A stretch of 64,000 nt of DNA from Actinoplanes sp. NBRC 103695 (GTDB lineage: Bacteria > Actinomycetota > Actinomycetes > Mycobacteriales > Micromonosporaceae). The notes under the pieces were generated by a model. It was not told the origin of the DNA, searched no databases, and was given only the letters and a program-made list of their open reading frames with translations. Shown piece by piece: positions 51,401 through 59,668 of this stretch. The stretch covers positions 370,892 through 434,891 of the forward strand of contig NZ_BSTL01000001.1 in assembly GCF_030269485.1 (NCBI RefSeq), given 5' to 3'. The translations under genes were made by a program, and so were the position numbers. The number at the start of each line of letters is the position of its first letter. Within the stretch, counting starts at the first letter, position 1.

Positions 51401-51460
51401 TGGCACGACCCGCACTGGGTCGAGGAAGGGAGGAATGCCTGCTGCGCGCAAACTTCTTAG
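48422..51460 (+). CDS. Secreted TolB-like propeller fused to amidohydrolase
   Basis: 1012 residues. Tat-like signal (ISRRELLAGAAGVVVAAPAV). The N-terminal 590 residues are WD40/TolB PD40 blades (PDWAPDGRSIAFQSYRD, PRFAPDGRRIVVSSDRGGSY, PAFSPDGRHLSYSTDRGG). The C-terminal 400 residues are an amidohydrolase: VIPGLIDMHHHREMQGY (HxH), TSHYHYPALNFGGDQMEHVG, NGTDSPIAANG (metal Asp) and PLGRVAPGHYADLTILNADP. Known homologues are poorly characterised; the propeller may gate substrate, as in DPP/TolB fusions. Divergent from the GH43 gene. Confidence 0.88.
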   Translation: MPISRRELLAGAAGVVVAAPAVTLGRPVEAGTGTDIAARVSPDGRWIAMDLVGVLWVLPSSGGPARRLTGDLYDIGQPDWAPDGRSIAFQSYRDSSFGIWTIRPDGGGLRRLTTGPYDYREPRFAPDGRRIVVSSDRGGSYGLWLLDVASGEVTPLVDQAGQQEYEPAWSPDGGKVAFVVDNTRIDVLTVASGVRQTAVTVPAGRVIHAPEWTPDGAELIHNVSGLGRSELWRGNVPLVTGEDVFPFRVSWRSPSSFVYTAGGEIRRSTGGRIGFVAPLSVTRPSYRKRQRDFDSPLPRPVRGLGSPAVSPDGRTIAFRALNDIYLMPIGKAPRPLTRDLWWKSDPAFSPDGRHLSYSTDRGGKLDIWLHDLTTGADRQLTRLPNAAAVSGSWSRDGRWLAFLDQTGALWTVEVATGALRQLFTATFEPGRPTWSADGRTIALAAIVPYSARYREGLSKILLVDVATGAGRYADPLPDRSIQTRGDDGPVWSPDGTRLAYVVASVLWVVRVDADGTFAGRPRQVTDEVTDAPVWRGDDELLYLHNGTFRLVSASGGAPRPVPMPLTWANSQPRGRTVIRAGRLWDGTSRRLERDVTVVVEGHRIASVSSSPQEWDGRVVDARDAVVIPGLIDMHHHREMQGYSYGARQGRLWLSLGVTTTRSPGSPAYHMVEERESIQSGARIGPRYFGTGEAVDGPRIYYNFMRPTFSPAQLALELSRAGALDYDLMKAYVRLPPVWQRRVIDWAHRHGVPATSHYHYPALNFGGDQMEHVGATSRFGYSRTVSTLGAVYPEVRKLFVAAGARLTPTLFTAATLLVDDDALATDPRVQALYPPWEYAALQAQIAAGRATDQTPTRENLARQVEHLTRLIRSGGHVVNGTDSPIAANGISTHLNLRAMVRYGMTTYEALSTATRAAGEFLAEPLGRVAPGHYADLTILNADPLADIANASDVRAVVTNGVPHTVSDLIEPFAHVSPPESAVAPFVRRADDPHWWHDPHWVEEGRNACCAQTS

Positions 51461-51491
51461 GTTTCCGGCCGCGGGGGCCGAAGAGAACTGT

Positions 51492-53009
51492 ATGAGACGC
51501 GTGCCAGCCCCGCTACTGCCGGTCTTCGCCGCGCTGTGCGGACTTCCCACCGCGATCTGGCCGGGCACCGTGTTCGCACACGTGTGCTACCAGGTCGGGT
51601 TCGTCGCGCTCGTCGTCCTCGGCTGGGCGCGGCTGCGCTCGCTGCACGGCCTGGTCCGTACCGGTTACGCGTTCATCGTCGGCGCCCTCACCGTCTGGCT
51701 GCTCGGCGACCTCCTGTACGACGTGCTGGACCGTCTGATCGGCCCGCTCGGCCTCGTCTCACCGTCCGACGTGTTCTGGATCAGCGGCTACCCGCTGCTC
51801 GCCATCGGCCTCGGCAAGCTCGTCCGGCTGCGGGCGCCCGGCAAGCTCCGCGAGGGCCTGCTCGACGCCCTCGCCATGGCCACCGTGATGGCCTGGCTCT
51901 GCTGGCAGTTCATCATCCTCCCGGCGTTCGAGGGCGAACGGTTCACCCTGGGCACCCTGGGCGCCGCGCTCTACCCACTCGGCGACGTCGTCCTCTTCGC
52001 CGCCGCGGCCATCCTGATCCTGGCCCCCGGCCCCAAGAGGGGCCCCACGCTCTACCTGGCCGCCGCCCTCGTCGTCACCCTGATCGGCGACGTCGCCATC
52101 TCGATGCTGCCGCAGATCTTCCCCGACCTGCCCTGGGCCACGCAGGTCGACCGCCTCGACGGGGCGCTGCTGGTCGCCAACAGCTTCTTCGCCGCGGCCC
52201 TCGTGCACCGCGACGCCGCCCGGATCGCCGAACCCGACGACCTGCTCGAGCAGCGCCTGCACCCGGCCCGGGTGGTGTTCCTCGGCATCGCGCTGGTGGC
52301 CCTGCCCATGTTCGCCGGCATGCAGACCTTCGACAGCCTGGTCAGCCGGATCTCGCTGCTCACCTCGATCGCCGTGCTCACGTCGCTGATCCTGGTCCGC
52401 TTCGTGCTCGTGGTCCGCGAACAGGAGTACATCCGCGCGGTGCTCGCCCACCGGGCCCAGCACGACCAGCTGACCGGGCTGGCCAACCGGCAGGCCCTGC
52501 TGTCCCGGCTCGACCTGGCGCTGCTGCGGTCCCGGTCCCGGGCGAAGGAGTTCGGCCCGGTCGTCTACTACCTGGACCTCAACGGCTTCAAGCAGATCAA
52601 CGACCGGCACGGGCACGCCTCCGGCGACTACGTGCTCGTCGAGTTCGCCCGCCGGCTCCGTTCCGACCTGCGGCCCGGCGACATCGCGGCCCGGCTCGGC
52701 GGCGACGAGTTCGTGGTGCTCGCCCAGAACGTGGATAACGAGGACGACGCCCAGGCGATCGCCGAGCGGCTCCGCGGCCTCTGCGACGAGCCCGTGTGGC
52801 GCTCCGACGAGTGCTTCACCATCGGTGTGAGCATCGGTGTGGCGGCGGCGAGCAGCCTGCCGGAGCCCGACGCGGAAGCCCTGCTGGCCGCGGCCGACGG
52901 CGAGATGTACGCCGAGAAGACCAGCCGCCGCGACCGCCGCACCGGCGTCACCGGCGTCACCGGCCGCCACCGCGAGCCCGCTGTGGCAGCCGACGCGATC
53001 ACGTCCTAA
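51492..53009 (+). CDS. Membrane diguanylate cyclase (GGDEF)
   Basis: 505 residues from ATG 51492 (GAAGAG six bases upstream); ATG 51435, with a poorly spaced ribosome site, is an alternative. Nine or so membrane helices fill residues 5-310. The GGDEF domain (about 325-485) has HDQLTGLANRQALLSRLDLA, YYLDLNGFKQINDRHGHASG and an active site RLGGDEFVVLAQ. The inhibitory site RPGD lies five residues before GGDEF, so product feedback is expected. No EAL domain. Makes c-di-GMP, which in filamentous actinobacteria controls development. Confidence 0.93.
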   Translation: MRRVPAPLLPVFAALCGLPTAIWPGTVFAHVCYQVGFVALVVLGWARLRSLHGLVRTGYAFIVGALTVWLLGDLLYDVLDRLIGPLGLVSPSDVFWISGYPLLAIGLGKLVRLRAPGKLREGLLDALAMATVMAWLCWQFIILPAFEGERFTLGTLGAALYPLGDVVLFAAAAILILAPGPKRGPTLYLAAALVVTLIGDVAISMLPQIFPDLPWATQVDRLDGALLVANSFFAAALVHRDAARIAEPDDLLEQRLHPARVVFLGIALVALPMFAGMQTFDSLVSRISLLTSIAVLTSLILVRFVLVVREQEYIRAVLAHRAQHDQLTGLANRQALLSRLDLALLRSRSRAKEFGPVVYYLDLNGFKQINDRHGHASGDYVLVEFARRLRSDLRPGDIAARLGGDEFVVLAQNVDNEDDAQAIAERLRGLCDEPVWRSDECFTIGVSIGVAAASSLPEPDAEALLAAADGEMYAEKTSRRDRRTGVTGVTGRHREPAVAADAITS

Positions 53010-54244
53010 CTTCTGACCATGCCGTGCGGGTCGAGCACGTACTTCTTCGCCGCGCCCTGGTCGAAGTCCTGATAGCCCTGCGGCGCCCGATCGAGCGGGA
53101 TCGGCGTCGCGTTGACGTTCCGTGCGATCTGGACCCGGTCGTGCAGGATCGCCATCATCAGGTTCCGGTTGTAGCGCATGACCGGGCACTGACCGGTGAC
53201 GAAGGACAGTGACTTCGCCCAGCCCAGCCCCAGCCGCAGGGACAGCGAGCCGACCTTCGCCGCCTCGTCCACACCGCCCGGGTCGCCGGTCACGTAGAGC
53301 CCCGGAATCCCGACCGCACCACCCGCCCGGGTGAGCGACATCAACGAGTTCAGCACCGTCGCCGGCATCTCGGTCGCCGCGTCCGCCCCGTGCCCGCGAG
53401 CCTCGAAGCCGACCGCGTCCACCGCCGAGTCGACCAGCGGCTCACCGATCGCCGGCGCGTCCCGGCCCAGGATCTGGCGTACCTGATCGGCGGGATCGCC
53501 CTCGCTCACGTTCACCGTCTCGCACCCGAAGCTCCGGGCCTGCGCCAGCCGCTCCTCGTTCAGATCACCGACGACCACCACCGCGGCGCCGAGCAGCCAC
53601 GCCGAACTGGCCGCCGCCAGACCCACCGGCCCCGCGCCCGCGACGTACACCGTGGAGCCGGTGGTCACGCCCGCGCTCACGCACCCGTGATATCCCGTGG
53701 GGAAGATGTCGGTGAGCATGGCCAGGTCGAGAATCTTCTCCAGCGCCTGATCCCGGTCCGGGAACCGCAGCAGATTCCAGTCCGCGTACGGCACCAGCAC
53801 GTATTCGGCCTGCCCGCCGACCCAGCCGCCCATGTCGACGTAGCCGTACGCCGAACCGGGCCGATCCGGGTTCACGTTCAGGCAGATGCCGGTCTTGCCC
53901 TCCTTGCAGTTCCGGCACCGCCCGCAGGCGATGTTGAACGGCACCGAACAGATGTCGCCCACCTTCACGAACTCGACGTCCGATCCGACGTCCACCACCT
54001 CGCCGGTGATCTCGTGGCCGAGCACGAGCCCCTCCGGCGCGGTGGTCCGGCCGCGCACCATGTGCTGATCGCTGCCGCAGATGTTGCTGGCGACGGTCCG
54101 CAGGATCGCTCCGTGCGGAACCCGCCGCCCGACGTTCGCCTTGTTGACGCCGGGGCCGTCCTTCACCTCGTACGTCGGGTAGTCGATGTCCTGAACCTCG
54201 ACCTTGCCAGGCCCCTGATAAACCACAGCCCGATTGGCTGGCAT
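53006..54244 (-). CDS. fdhA: Glutathione-independent formaldehyde dehydrogenase (zinc MDR family)
   Basis: 412 residues from ATG 54244, with GGGAGG upstream. MPANRAVVYQGPGKVEVQDI is the usual start of this family. Catalytic zinc ligands in NICGSDQHMVRG and GLVLGHEITGEV; structural zinc cysteines in CGRCRNCKEGKTGIC; NAD site VYVAGAGPVGLAAAS. The extended insert GGWVGGQAEYVLVPYADWNL matches PFDH rather than plain ADH. It oxidises formaldehyde to formate, possibly formed by demethylation or sulfonate cleavage. It overlaps the GGDEF gene stop in CTAA. Confidence 0.9.
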   Translation of the reverse strand: MPANRAVVYQGPGKVEVQDIDYPTYEVKDGPGVNKANVGRRVPHGAILRTVASNICGSDQHMVRGRTTAPEGLVLGHEITGEVVDVGSDVEFVKVGDICSVPFNIACGRCRNCKEGKTGICLNVNPDRPGSAYGYVDMGGWVGGQAEYVLVPYADWNLLRFPDRDQALEKILDLAMLTDIFPTGYHGCVSAGVTTGSTVYVAGAGPVGLAAASSAWLLGAAVVVVGDLNEERLAQARSFGCETVNVSEGDPADQVRQILGRDAPAIGEPLVDSAVDAVGFEARGHGADAATEMPATVLNSLMSLTRAGGAVGIPGLYVTGDPGGVDEAAKVGSLSLRLGLGWAKSLSFVTGQCPVMRYNRNLMMAILHDRVQIARNVNATPIPLDRAPQGYQDFDQGAAKKYVLDPHGMVRS

Positions 54245-54391
54245 CGTTGCCTCCCATCGCGTCGTATGACGCCAGGGTTCCCGCCCGCCGCCGATACAGG
54301 CCGGTCGTTTGTCGCGCAATCCGAAACCGAGGGCCCGCTGACATATTGATGTACAACGATGGAGAGGCCTCACCGGAAGGGGACCGTGATC

Positions 54392-55450
54392 ATGGTCAGA
54401 TCCCGATTCGTCCTGGGCGCCCTGGTGCTCGCTCTGGTCGCCGCCATCGGTCTGCCCGCGCCGGATGTCGCCGAGGCGGCCCAGAGCATCCGCGCCGCCG
54501 ACCCCAGCGTCATCCGGGTCGACGGCACCTACCATTCGGTCCAGTCCTGGAACGGCGGCCTCGGCGTCCGGACCGCGTCCTCGCCCGAGGGGCTGGCCGG
54601 CGCGCCGGTCGTCCACCAGGTCTGGTCGGACACCCGCAACCTGGGTGAGGTGTGGGCGCCCGAGTTCTCGATGGAGGGCGGCCGTTTCTACATCCACTTC
54701 GCCGCCGGTCGCGGCGCCGCCCACCGGATGTACGTGATCAGTTCCGCGACCCCGAACAGCGGGTACGGCGCCGAGACCAAGGTGGCCCTGCCCGACGACA
54801 AGTGGGCCATCGACGGCACCATGTTCACCTTCAACGGGCAGCGCTGGTTCGTCTGGTCCGGCTGGTCCGGCGACACCAGCAATGAACAGAACCTGTACAT
54901 CGCCCGGATGAGCAGCCCCAGCGCGGCCACCGGCGGCCGGTACATCATCTCCCAGCCTCGCGAGGGCTGGGAACGCGTCGTCGGCAACCCGTTCATCAAC
55001 GAGGGCCCCGAACCGATCAAGGACCCCAACGGCCAGCTGCACGTCGTCTACTCCGCCAACGGCTCCTGGAGCGACCAGTACTGCCTGGCCGACCTGCGGC
55101 TACGCGCCGGCGGCGACCCCACCTACGTGTGGGACTGGTACAAGTCGAACGGCTGCCTGTTCGGCTCCAACCGGGGAACGATGATGGGCGGCTGGGATCC
55201 GACCCTCTTCGTCGACGGGCCCGGCCACCACACGTTCGTGCTGCTCTACGGCGACATCGCGACCAGCCCGCCGGCCGGGCCGCGGTTCCCGCTGATGTTC
55301 CACGCGGTCCCCAAGGGCACGCCGTACTCCTGGGAGAACCGGTACTGGTACACGGGCTCGTTCTGCTGGTGGGGCAGCGTGACCTACAGCCGCGCGAACG
55401 TCCCCGGACCGAACAACGACACCGGCTGGGGCCTGAAGTTCTTCGAGTAG
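54392..55450 (+). CDS. Secreted GH43-like glycoside hydrolase
   Basis: 352 residues from ATG 54392 (GGAAGGGG about ten bases upstream). Signal FVLGALVLALVAAIGLPAPD. Propeller with base Asp in RAADPSVIRVDGTYH, WAPEFSMEGGRFYIHFAAG, second Asp in WAIDGTMFTFNGQRWFVWSG and acid Glu in INEGPEPIKDPNGQLHVVYS. It resembles GH43 alpha-L-arabinofuranosidases of the short exo type. A palindrome ACAT-ATTG-ATGT (54343-54354) lies upstream. Convergent with the GH32 gene, 4 bp apart. Confidence 0.87.
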   Translation: MVRSRFVLGALVLALVAAIGLPAPDVAEAAQSIRAADPSVIRVDGTYHSVQSWNGGLGVRTASSPEGLAGAPVVHQVWSDTRNLGEVWAPEFSMEGGRFYIHFAAGRGAAHRMYVISSATPNSGYGAETKVALPDDKWAIDGTMFTFNGQRWFVWSGWSGDTSNEQNLYIARMSSPSAATGGRYIISQPREGWERVVGNPFINEGPEPIKDPNGQLHVVYSANGSWSDQYCLADLRLRAGGDPTYVWDWYKSNGCLFGSNRGTMMGGWDPTLFVDGPGHHTFVLLYGDIATSPPAGPRFPLMFHAVPKGTPYSWENRYWYTGSFCWWGSVTYSRANVPGPNNDTGWGLKFFE

Positions 55451-55454
55451 CTGG

Positions 55455-57788
55455 TCAGCTGACGCGGACGTTCTGGAAGGCGCCGCTGCCCGCGTACGTG
55501 TTCAGGCCGAAGCGCCCCTCCGGGTACGCCGTGTCGGTCGCGTCGATCACCTGGACGCCGTTGAGCCGGACGCGGAGGCGGCTGCCCGCGGCGACGACGG
55601 TCAGGTGGTACCAGCGGCCGGGCACGATCGGGGTGGCGTACGCGGCGAGGTCCCGGCCCGGCCGCCACAGTTTGACCACGCCGGTGACGTCGACGTTCGC
55701 CGTGTAGCCGTCGCGGAACGTGATGCCGGCGGCGATGCCGTTGACCGGCCGGACGTCGGCGTCGTAGGTGAAGTCGGCGCCGCGCTGCGTGCTGTACGTG
55801 AAGGAGTCGCCGGCGCCGCGCCCGGACAGGCCGTCGCCCGGTGACGTCCACGTGCCGGCCGACGACGTCCACGGCCCGGTCAGGTTGGTGCGGAAGCCGG
55901 TGGCGTTCAGGTGCACGTTGTCGAAGACCGCGGTGCCGTCGAAGACGTTCACCCCGGCCTTCCCGGACAGCGGCTGACCGGTGTCCGTCGCGTCGATCAG
56001 CGGGGTCGTGCCGTGGTCCAGGAAGACCTGGAAGTGCGAACCCGCGGCGACCACTCGAAGGTGGTACGTCCGGTCGCGGGTGATCGCCGCCGGCGCGGTC
56101 GCGATGACCCGCCCCGGGCGCCACAGCTTGACCACCCCGGAGACGTCCACGTTCGCCGTGTACTGGTCGCGGAACGTCACCCCCGCGGCGGCCGCGTCAC
56201 GCAGCCGTACATCAGCCTCGTAGGTCCCGTTCTGGAAGGAGCCGCTGTTCAGGTAGAAGCCGTCCCCGGCCGCCGTGCCGAGCTTGCCGTCGGCGTCGTC
56301 GGTCCAGGCGCCGCCGGACGCCGCCCAGGTGCCGCCCAGGTTGCTGTCCAGGGTCGGTTCGCCGCGGCCCCACGCCGAGCCCAGCCGGTCGTAGCGCAAC
56401 GACGCCAGCCGGACCGAGCCGCCCTCGGCGTAGGCGCGGACCCCGGCGGCCGGGTCGAAGTCGGTGACCACGTCGCTGACCGACAGCCGCCCGTCGTTGC
56501 CGAAGATCTCCAGCTGCCCGCGGTCGACCAGCGCCCGGACGGTGACACGCCCGTTGTCCGGGGCGAGCGGCGCGCCGTAGAGGGTCTGCGCCGCCCGGTC
56601 GTAGGCGATCGTCCGCCCGTTCAGTCGCAGCCCGAACCGGGTCGCCGTGGCACCGGCCGTGTCGAACGTCGCGCTGACCTCGTAGGCGTCCGCGCCCCCG
56701 GTCACATACGGCGCCTCCGGGGTCAGCGTCCGCGCGGGCGCCGTGACGGTCCCGGACCGGAGCGAGGCGATCTCGCTCACCGGCGTACGCGTCAAGGTCG
56801 TGCCCTTGAGCTCGAGCTCGGCCGGGAACGTCAGGTTGCCACTCCAGACGCTGCCTCGCGACGCGGGCTGCCACACCATCTGCACGGTCCGGCCCTGCGG
56901 GTCGCCGGTGAACGTCTGGCCCGCGTAGAACGTGCCGCCCGCGTCGTTGGCGCCGTAGTCCATGCGTTGCACGCCGGTGCGCGGCCGGAAGGTGGTGCCG
57001 TCGAAGTCGCCGCTCACATACTCGCCGCTCGCGTCGGTCAGCACCCAGGTCTTGCGTGCCGGGTCGCCGTCGATCGCCAGCTCGACCATGTCCGGGCACT
57101 CGAAGAACCAGCCGGCCGCGTACCGGCTGCGCCACGTCCAGGTGAGCAGGTTGGTCGAGGTGAAGAAGTCGGCGCCGTTGCCACCGCCGTCCGACCACAT
57201 GACCATCACCCAGCGTCGCGACGGCGCGTGCCAGAAGACCTTGGGGTCCCGGCTCGTGCCGTTGGGGACGGCCACCTTGCGGCCCGCCGCGTACGTCTGG
57301 AAGGTCCTGGCCCCGTCCAGGCTGTAGTGGATGATCGCGCCGCCGGTGCCGGAGAAGACCAGGATCGGGTCGTCGTCGCCGCTCTTCAGCCCGGTCACGT
57401 TGCCGGTGTCCACGATCCCGTTGCCGGACCACAGCTCGCCCGGGTGCACGCCCGGCTCGAGCGCGATCGGCTTCTGCGTCCAGTGCACCAGGTCCGGGCT
57501 GGTGGCGTGCCCCCAGTGCATCGTGTCCCAGGCGAGGCCGTGCGGGTTGTGCTGGTAGAGCAGGTGGTACTGGCCGCGGTACCAGAACGAGCCGTTCGGG
57601 TCGTTCATCCACCCGGCGCGCGAGCTGAAGTGGAACTGCCCGCGCAGCGGCTCGTCGTAGGAGGTCGCGGGGTAGGGGAACTCGGGGTAGCCGTCGGGCG
57701 TCCCGGCCCGCGCGGGCACGACCGGCGCCGCCATCACGACCACCAGAGCGAGCACACCGGACACCGCACCTCGCCAGAGTCTCCCCAT
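55455..57788 (-). CDS. Secreted GH32 fructan hydrolase with two C-terminal domain repeats
   Basis: 777 residues. Signal GAVSGVLALVVVMAAPVVPA. GH32 catalytic propeller (45-360) with nucleophile Asp in GWMNDPNGSFWYRG, stabiliser RDPKVFWH and acid/base Glu in FFECPDMVEL; the GH32C beta-sandwich follows (to about 500). Two similar modules then occur (about 500-645 and 650-777), each with VTFRDQYTANVDVSGVVKLW or ITFRDGYTANVDVTGVVKLW, a clear domain duplication of LamG/DUF1080 type that likely binds polymer. Levan or inulin is the likely substrate. CATCGATG (57808-57815) sits 20 bp upstream. Confidence 0.92.
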   Translation of the reverse strand: MGRLWRGAVSGVLALVVVMAAPVVPARAGTPDGYPEFPYPATSYDEPLRGQFHFSSRAGWMNDPNGSFWYRGQYHLLYQHNPHGLAWDTMHWGHATSPDLVHWTQKPIALEPGVHPGELWSGNGIVDTGNVTGLKSGDDDPILVFSGTGGAIIHYSLDGARTFQTYAAGRKVAVPNGTSRDPKVFWHAPSRRWVMVMWSDGGGNGADFFTSTNLLTWTWRSRYAAGWFFECPDMVELAIDGDPARKTWVLTDASGEYVSGDFDGTTFRPRTGVQRMDYGANDAGGTFYAGQTFTGDPQGRTVQMVWQPASRGSVWSGNLTFPAELELKGTTLTRTPVSEIASLRSGTVTAPARTLTPEAPYVTGGADAYEVSATFDTAGATATRFGLRLNGRTIAYDRAAQTLYGAPLAPDNGRVTVRALVDRGQLEIFGNDGRLSVSDVVTDFDPAAGVRAYAEGGSVRLASLRYDRLGSAWGRGEPTLDSNLGGTWAASGGAWTDDADGKLGTAAGDGFYLNSGSFQNGTYEADVRLRDAAAAGVTFRDQYTANVDVSGVVKLWRPGRVIATAPAAITRDRTYHLRVVAAGSHFQVFLDHGTTPLIDATDTGQPLSGKAGVNVFDGTAVFDNVHLNATGFRTNLTGPWTSSAGTWTSPGDGLSGRGAGDSFTYSTQRGADFTYDADVRPVNGIAAGITFRDGYTANVDVTGVVKLWRPGRDLAAYATPIVPGRWYHLTVVAAGSRLRVRLNGVQVIDATDTAYPEGRFGLNTYAGSGAFQNVRVS

Positions 57789-57907
57789 ACCGCAGAGTAT
57801 AGGTAGACATCGATGAATCAGGATCAAGATCTTTCGTTGCCCGCGTCCGTCGGGGTACGGACCGTATGCTCCCGCGGGCTACGGGCTGGGGCCCATCGGG
57901 GATGGCC

Positions 57908-57925
57908 CGAGCCCTTCCGGGCTCG
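57908..57925 (-). terminator. Hairpin CGAGCCC-TTCC-GGGCTCG
   Basis: A perfect 7-bp stem with a four-base loop, 61 bp after the stop of the leftward PARG gene and before the GH32 promoter. It likely ends leftward transcription. Confidence 0.6.
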
Positions 57926-57986
57926 TGCGTGCAATCCCAAACCCTAACCCTCAACCAGACCTTGACCCTCAGCCTCTAGTTGAGCT

Positions 57987-58766
57987 TCAGGCAAAGGCCT
58001 CCGCGAACGCGGAGCGGATGGGAGCGGCGGGCGCGCGGTCGAGGACGGCGAAGACGATCTCGTCGAACCACGGGCTCTCCCGGAGGGCGTCGGCGAAGGC
58101 GGACGCCACGGTGGGCGGGTCGTTGCCGAAGACGCCGCAGCCCCAGGCGCCCAGCACGAGGCGGCGGTGGCCGTGGGCGGCCGCCACCGCCAGGACGCGG
58201 GCGGCCCGCCGGCGCAGCACGGCCGGGACCTCCGGGAGCAGGTCGGGCTGGTTGGTCACGATCGCTGCCCGGTTGGGGGCGGCCGCGGTCAAAAACGAGA
58301 CCGGGTACGGCTCGGGCAGCAGGGTGCCCTTGTCGTCGCGGAAGACCGGGACAGCGGGGGAGTAGATCACCCGGTCGGTGTAGGTGAGCTCGGGGTGGGA
58401 GCGGTGGTAGGCGTAGAAGTCGCCGGCCGCTCGCAGGCAGGGGTACAGCGCCGAGCTGCGGGCCAGGCTCTCCTCCTGGGCCTGGGCGCCGTTGAGGAAA
58501 CCACCGCCGGCGCTGCGGGCCGACGCGAAGTTCAGGCAGGCCACGTCGCCGCCGAGGCGCCTCGTCGCCGCCAGGGAGGTCTCGCCGGTCACCGTGATCG
58601 TGGCCGGGCCGCCCGGCGCCGGGGCGGCCACCGGGTCGTCGGGGAGATGGAGGCGGGTTCCGGCCACGGCCCGGGCGACCTCGTCCCGGAGGGAGATGTC
58701 GCCGTAGGAACCGCGCTCGGCGATCTCCACCGTCTCGCGGGCGATCGCCCGCAACCTGCTGCTCAC
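57987..58766 (-). CDS. Microbial-type poly(ADP-ribose) glycohydrolase (TIGR02452)
   Basis: 259 residues from GTG 58766. The bacterial PARG signature GGG-x-LNGAQA-QEE is present as SARSAGGGFLNGAQAQEESL (catalytic Glu pair), with VACLNFAS before it and LVLGAWGCGVFGNDPPTVAS after it. It hydrolyses ADP-ribose polymers or related modifications in the cytoplasm. The gene follows the XRE regulator by 7 bp in the same direction. Confidence 0.92.
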   Translation of the reverse strand: MSSRLRAIARETVEIAERGSYGDISLRDEVARAVAGTRLHLPDDPVAAPAPGGPATITVTGETSLAATRRLGGDVACLNFASARSAGGGFLNGAQAQEESLARSSALYPCLRAAGDFYAYHRSHPELTYTDRVIYSPAVPVFRDDKGTLLPEPYPVSFLTAAAPNRAAIVTNQPDLLPEVPAVLRRRAARVLAVAAAHGHRRLVLGAWGCGVFGNDPPTVASAFADALRESPWFDEIVFAVLDRAPAAPIRSAFAEAFA

Positions 58767-58773
58767 CCCAGGA

Positions 58774-59625
58774 TCATCGCGTGGCGTCCAGGGCCGCCGC
58801 GATCGACTTTAGGGTGGCGTCGTCCGCCGGGACCAGGATGCGCAGGCGCAACCAGGGGGCGTGCGCGGGGCGGGACTGGGTGGACAGCAGGCGCAGCAGG
58901 CCCAGCTCGGGGTGCGGGATGTGCTTCTCGGACGGCTCCATCACCTGGACGTCGTGGTCGGCCCACCACTCGCGGAACCGGGGACTGCGGGCGGTCAGTT
59001 CGTCGACCAGGGAGACGTACGACTTCTCGCCGGGGTGGCGGGCGAACTCCGTACGGAAATCGAGGAGGTTGGCTCTTGCCGTGTGCTCCCACGCCCCGTT
59101 GTCCCAGGGTGTGGCGAACAGCCAGAGCAGCATGTTGCGCCGGTCGGGCGGCGCGGCGACCAGATCGGACATGATCAGCTCGGCGGCCCGGTTGTGCGCC
59201 AGCACGTCGAAGCGCGGGCCCAGGACGAACGCGAGGTGCGGCAGCAGGCCGTCGACCAGGGCCGCGGTGTCCGGGTCGACGGGGCCGTCGGGCAGGCCGG
59301 GCGGCGCCACACCGGCCAGCAGGAAGAGGTGTCCCCGCTCGGACGGGGACAGCGCCAGCGCCCGGCACAGCGCCAGCAGCACCTGCTCGGACGGGCTCAC
59401 GTCGCGGCCCTGCTCCAGCCAGGTGTACCAGGACAGGCCGACCCCGGAGCGCTGGGCGACCTCTTCGCGGCGCAGCCCGGGCGTGCGCCGGCGGCCGCTG
59501 TCCGGCAGGCCGACGTCGGACGGCGACAGGGCCGCGCGGCGGGTACGCAGGAAGTCGGCGAGCTCGGCCCGGCGTGCCGCCCCGTCCCCAGCCGCTGAGG
59601 GTGGTGGTGAGAGTCCCACGATCAA
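58774..59625 (-). CDS. XRE-family regulator with MmyB-like ligand domain
   Basis: 283 residues from TTG 59625 (AGGAG seven bases upstream); GTG 59619 is an alternative. HTH_31 domain: TPGLRREEVAQRSGVGLSWY and TWLEQGRDVSPSEQVLLALC (residues 48-95). The MmyB ligand-binding domain has ILVP at the end, FDVLAHNRAAELIMSDL, NMLLWLFATPWDNGAWEHTA and FRTEFARHPGEKSYVSLVDE. Members often regulate the divergent enzyme gene, here an alpha/beta hydrolase 43 bp away. Confidence 0.92.
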   Translation of the reverse strand: MIVGLSPPPSAAGDGAARRAELADFLRTRRAALSPSDVGLPDSGRRRTPGLRREEVAQRSGVGLSWYTWLEQGRDVSPSEQVLLALCRALALSPSERGHLFLLAGVAPPGLPDGPVDPDTAALVDGLLPHLAFVLGPRFDVLAHNRAAELIMSDLVAAPPDRRNMLLWLFATPWDNGAWEHTARANLLDFRTEFARHPGEKSYVSLVDELTARSPRFREWWADHDVQVMEPSEKHIPHPELGLLRLLSTQSRPAHAPWLRLRILVPADDATLKSIAAALDATR

Positions 59626-59668
59626 CCATCATCTCCTACCCGCCCGGAAAGCGGTCGATAGTCGAGGC

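Noticed and set aside
57938..57965. Telomere-like CCCTAA/CCCTCA motifs
   Set aside because: Only two or three imperfect copies in a short gap between genes that continue on both sides; not a replicon end.
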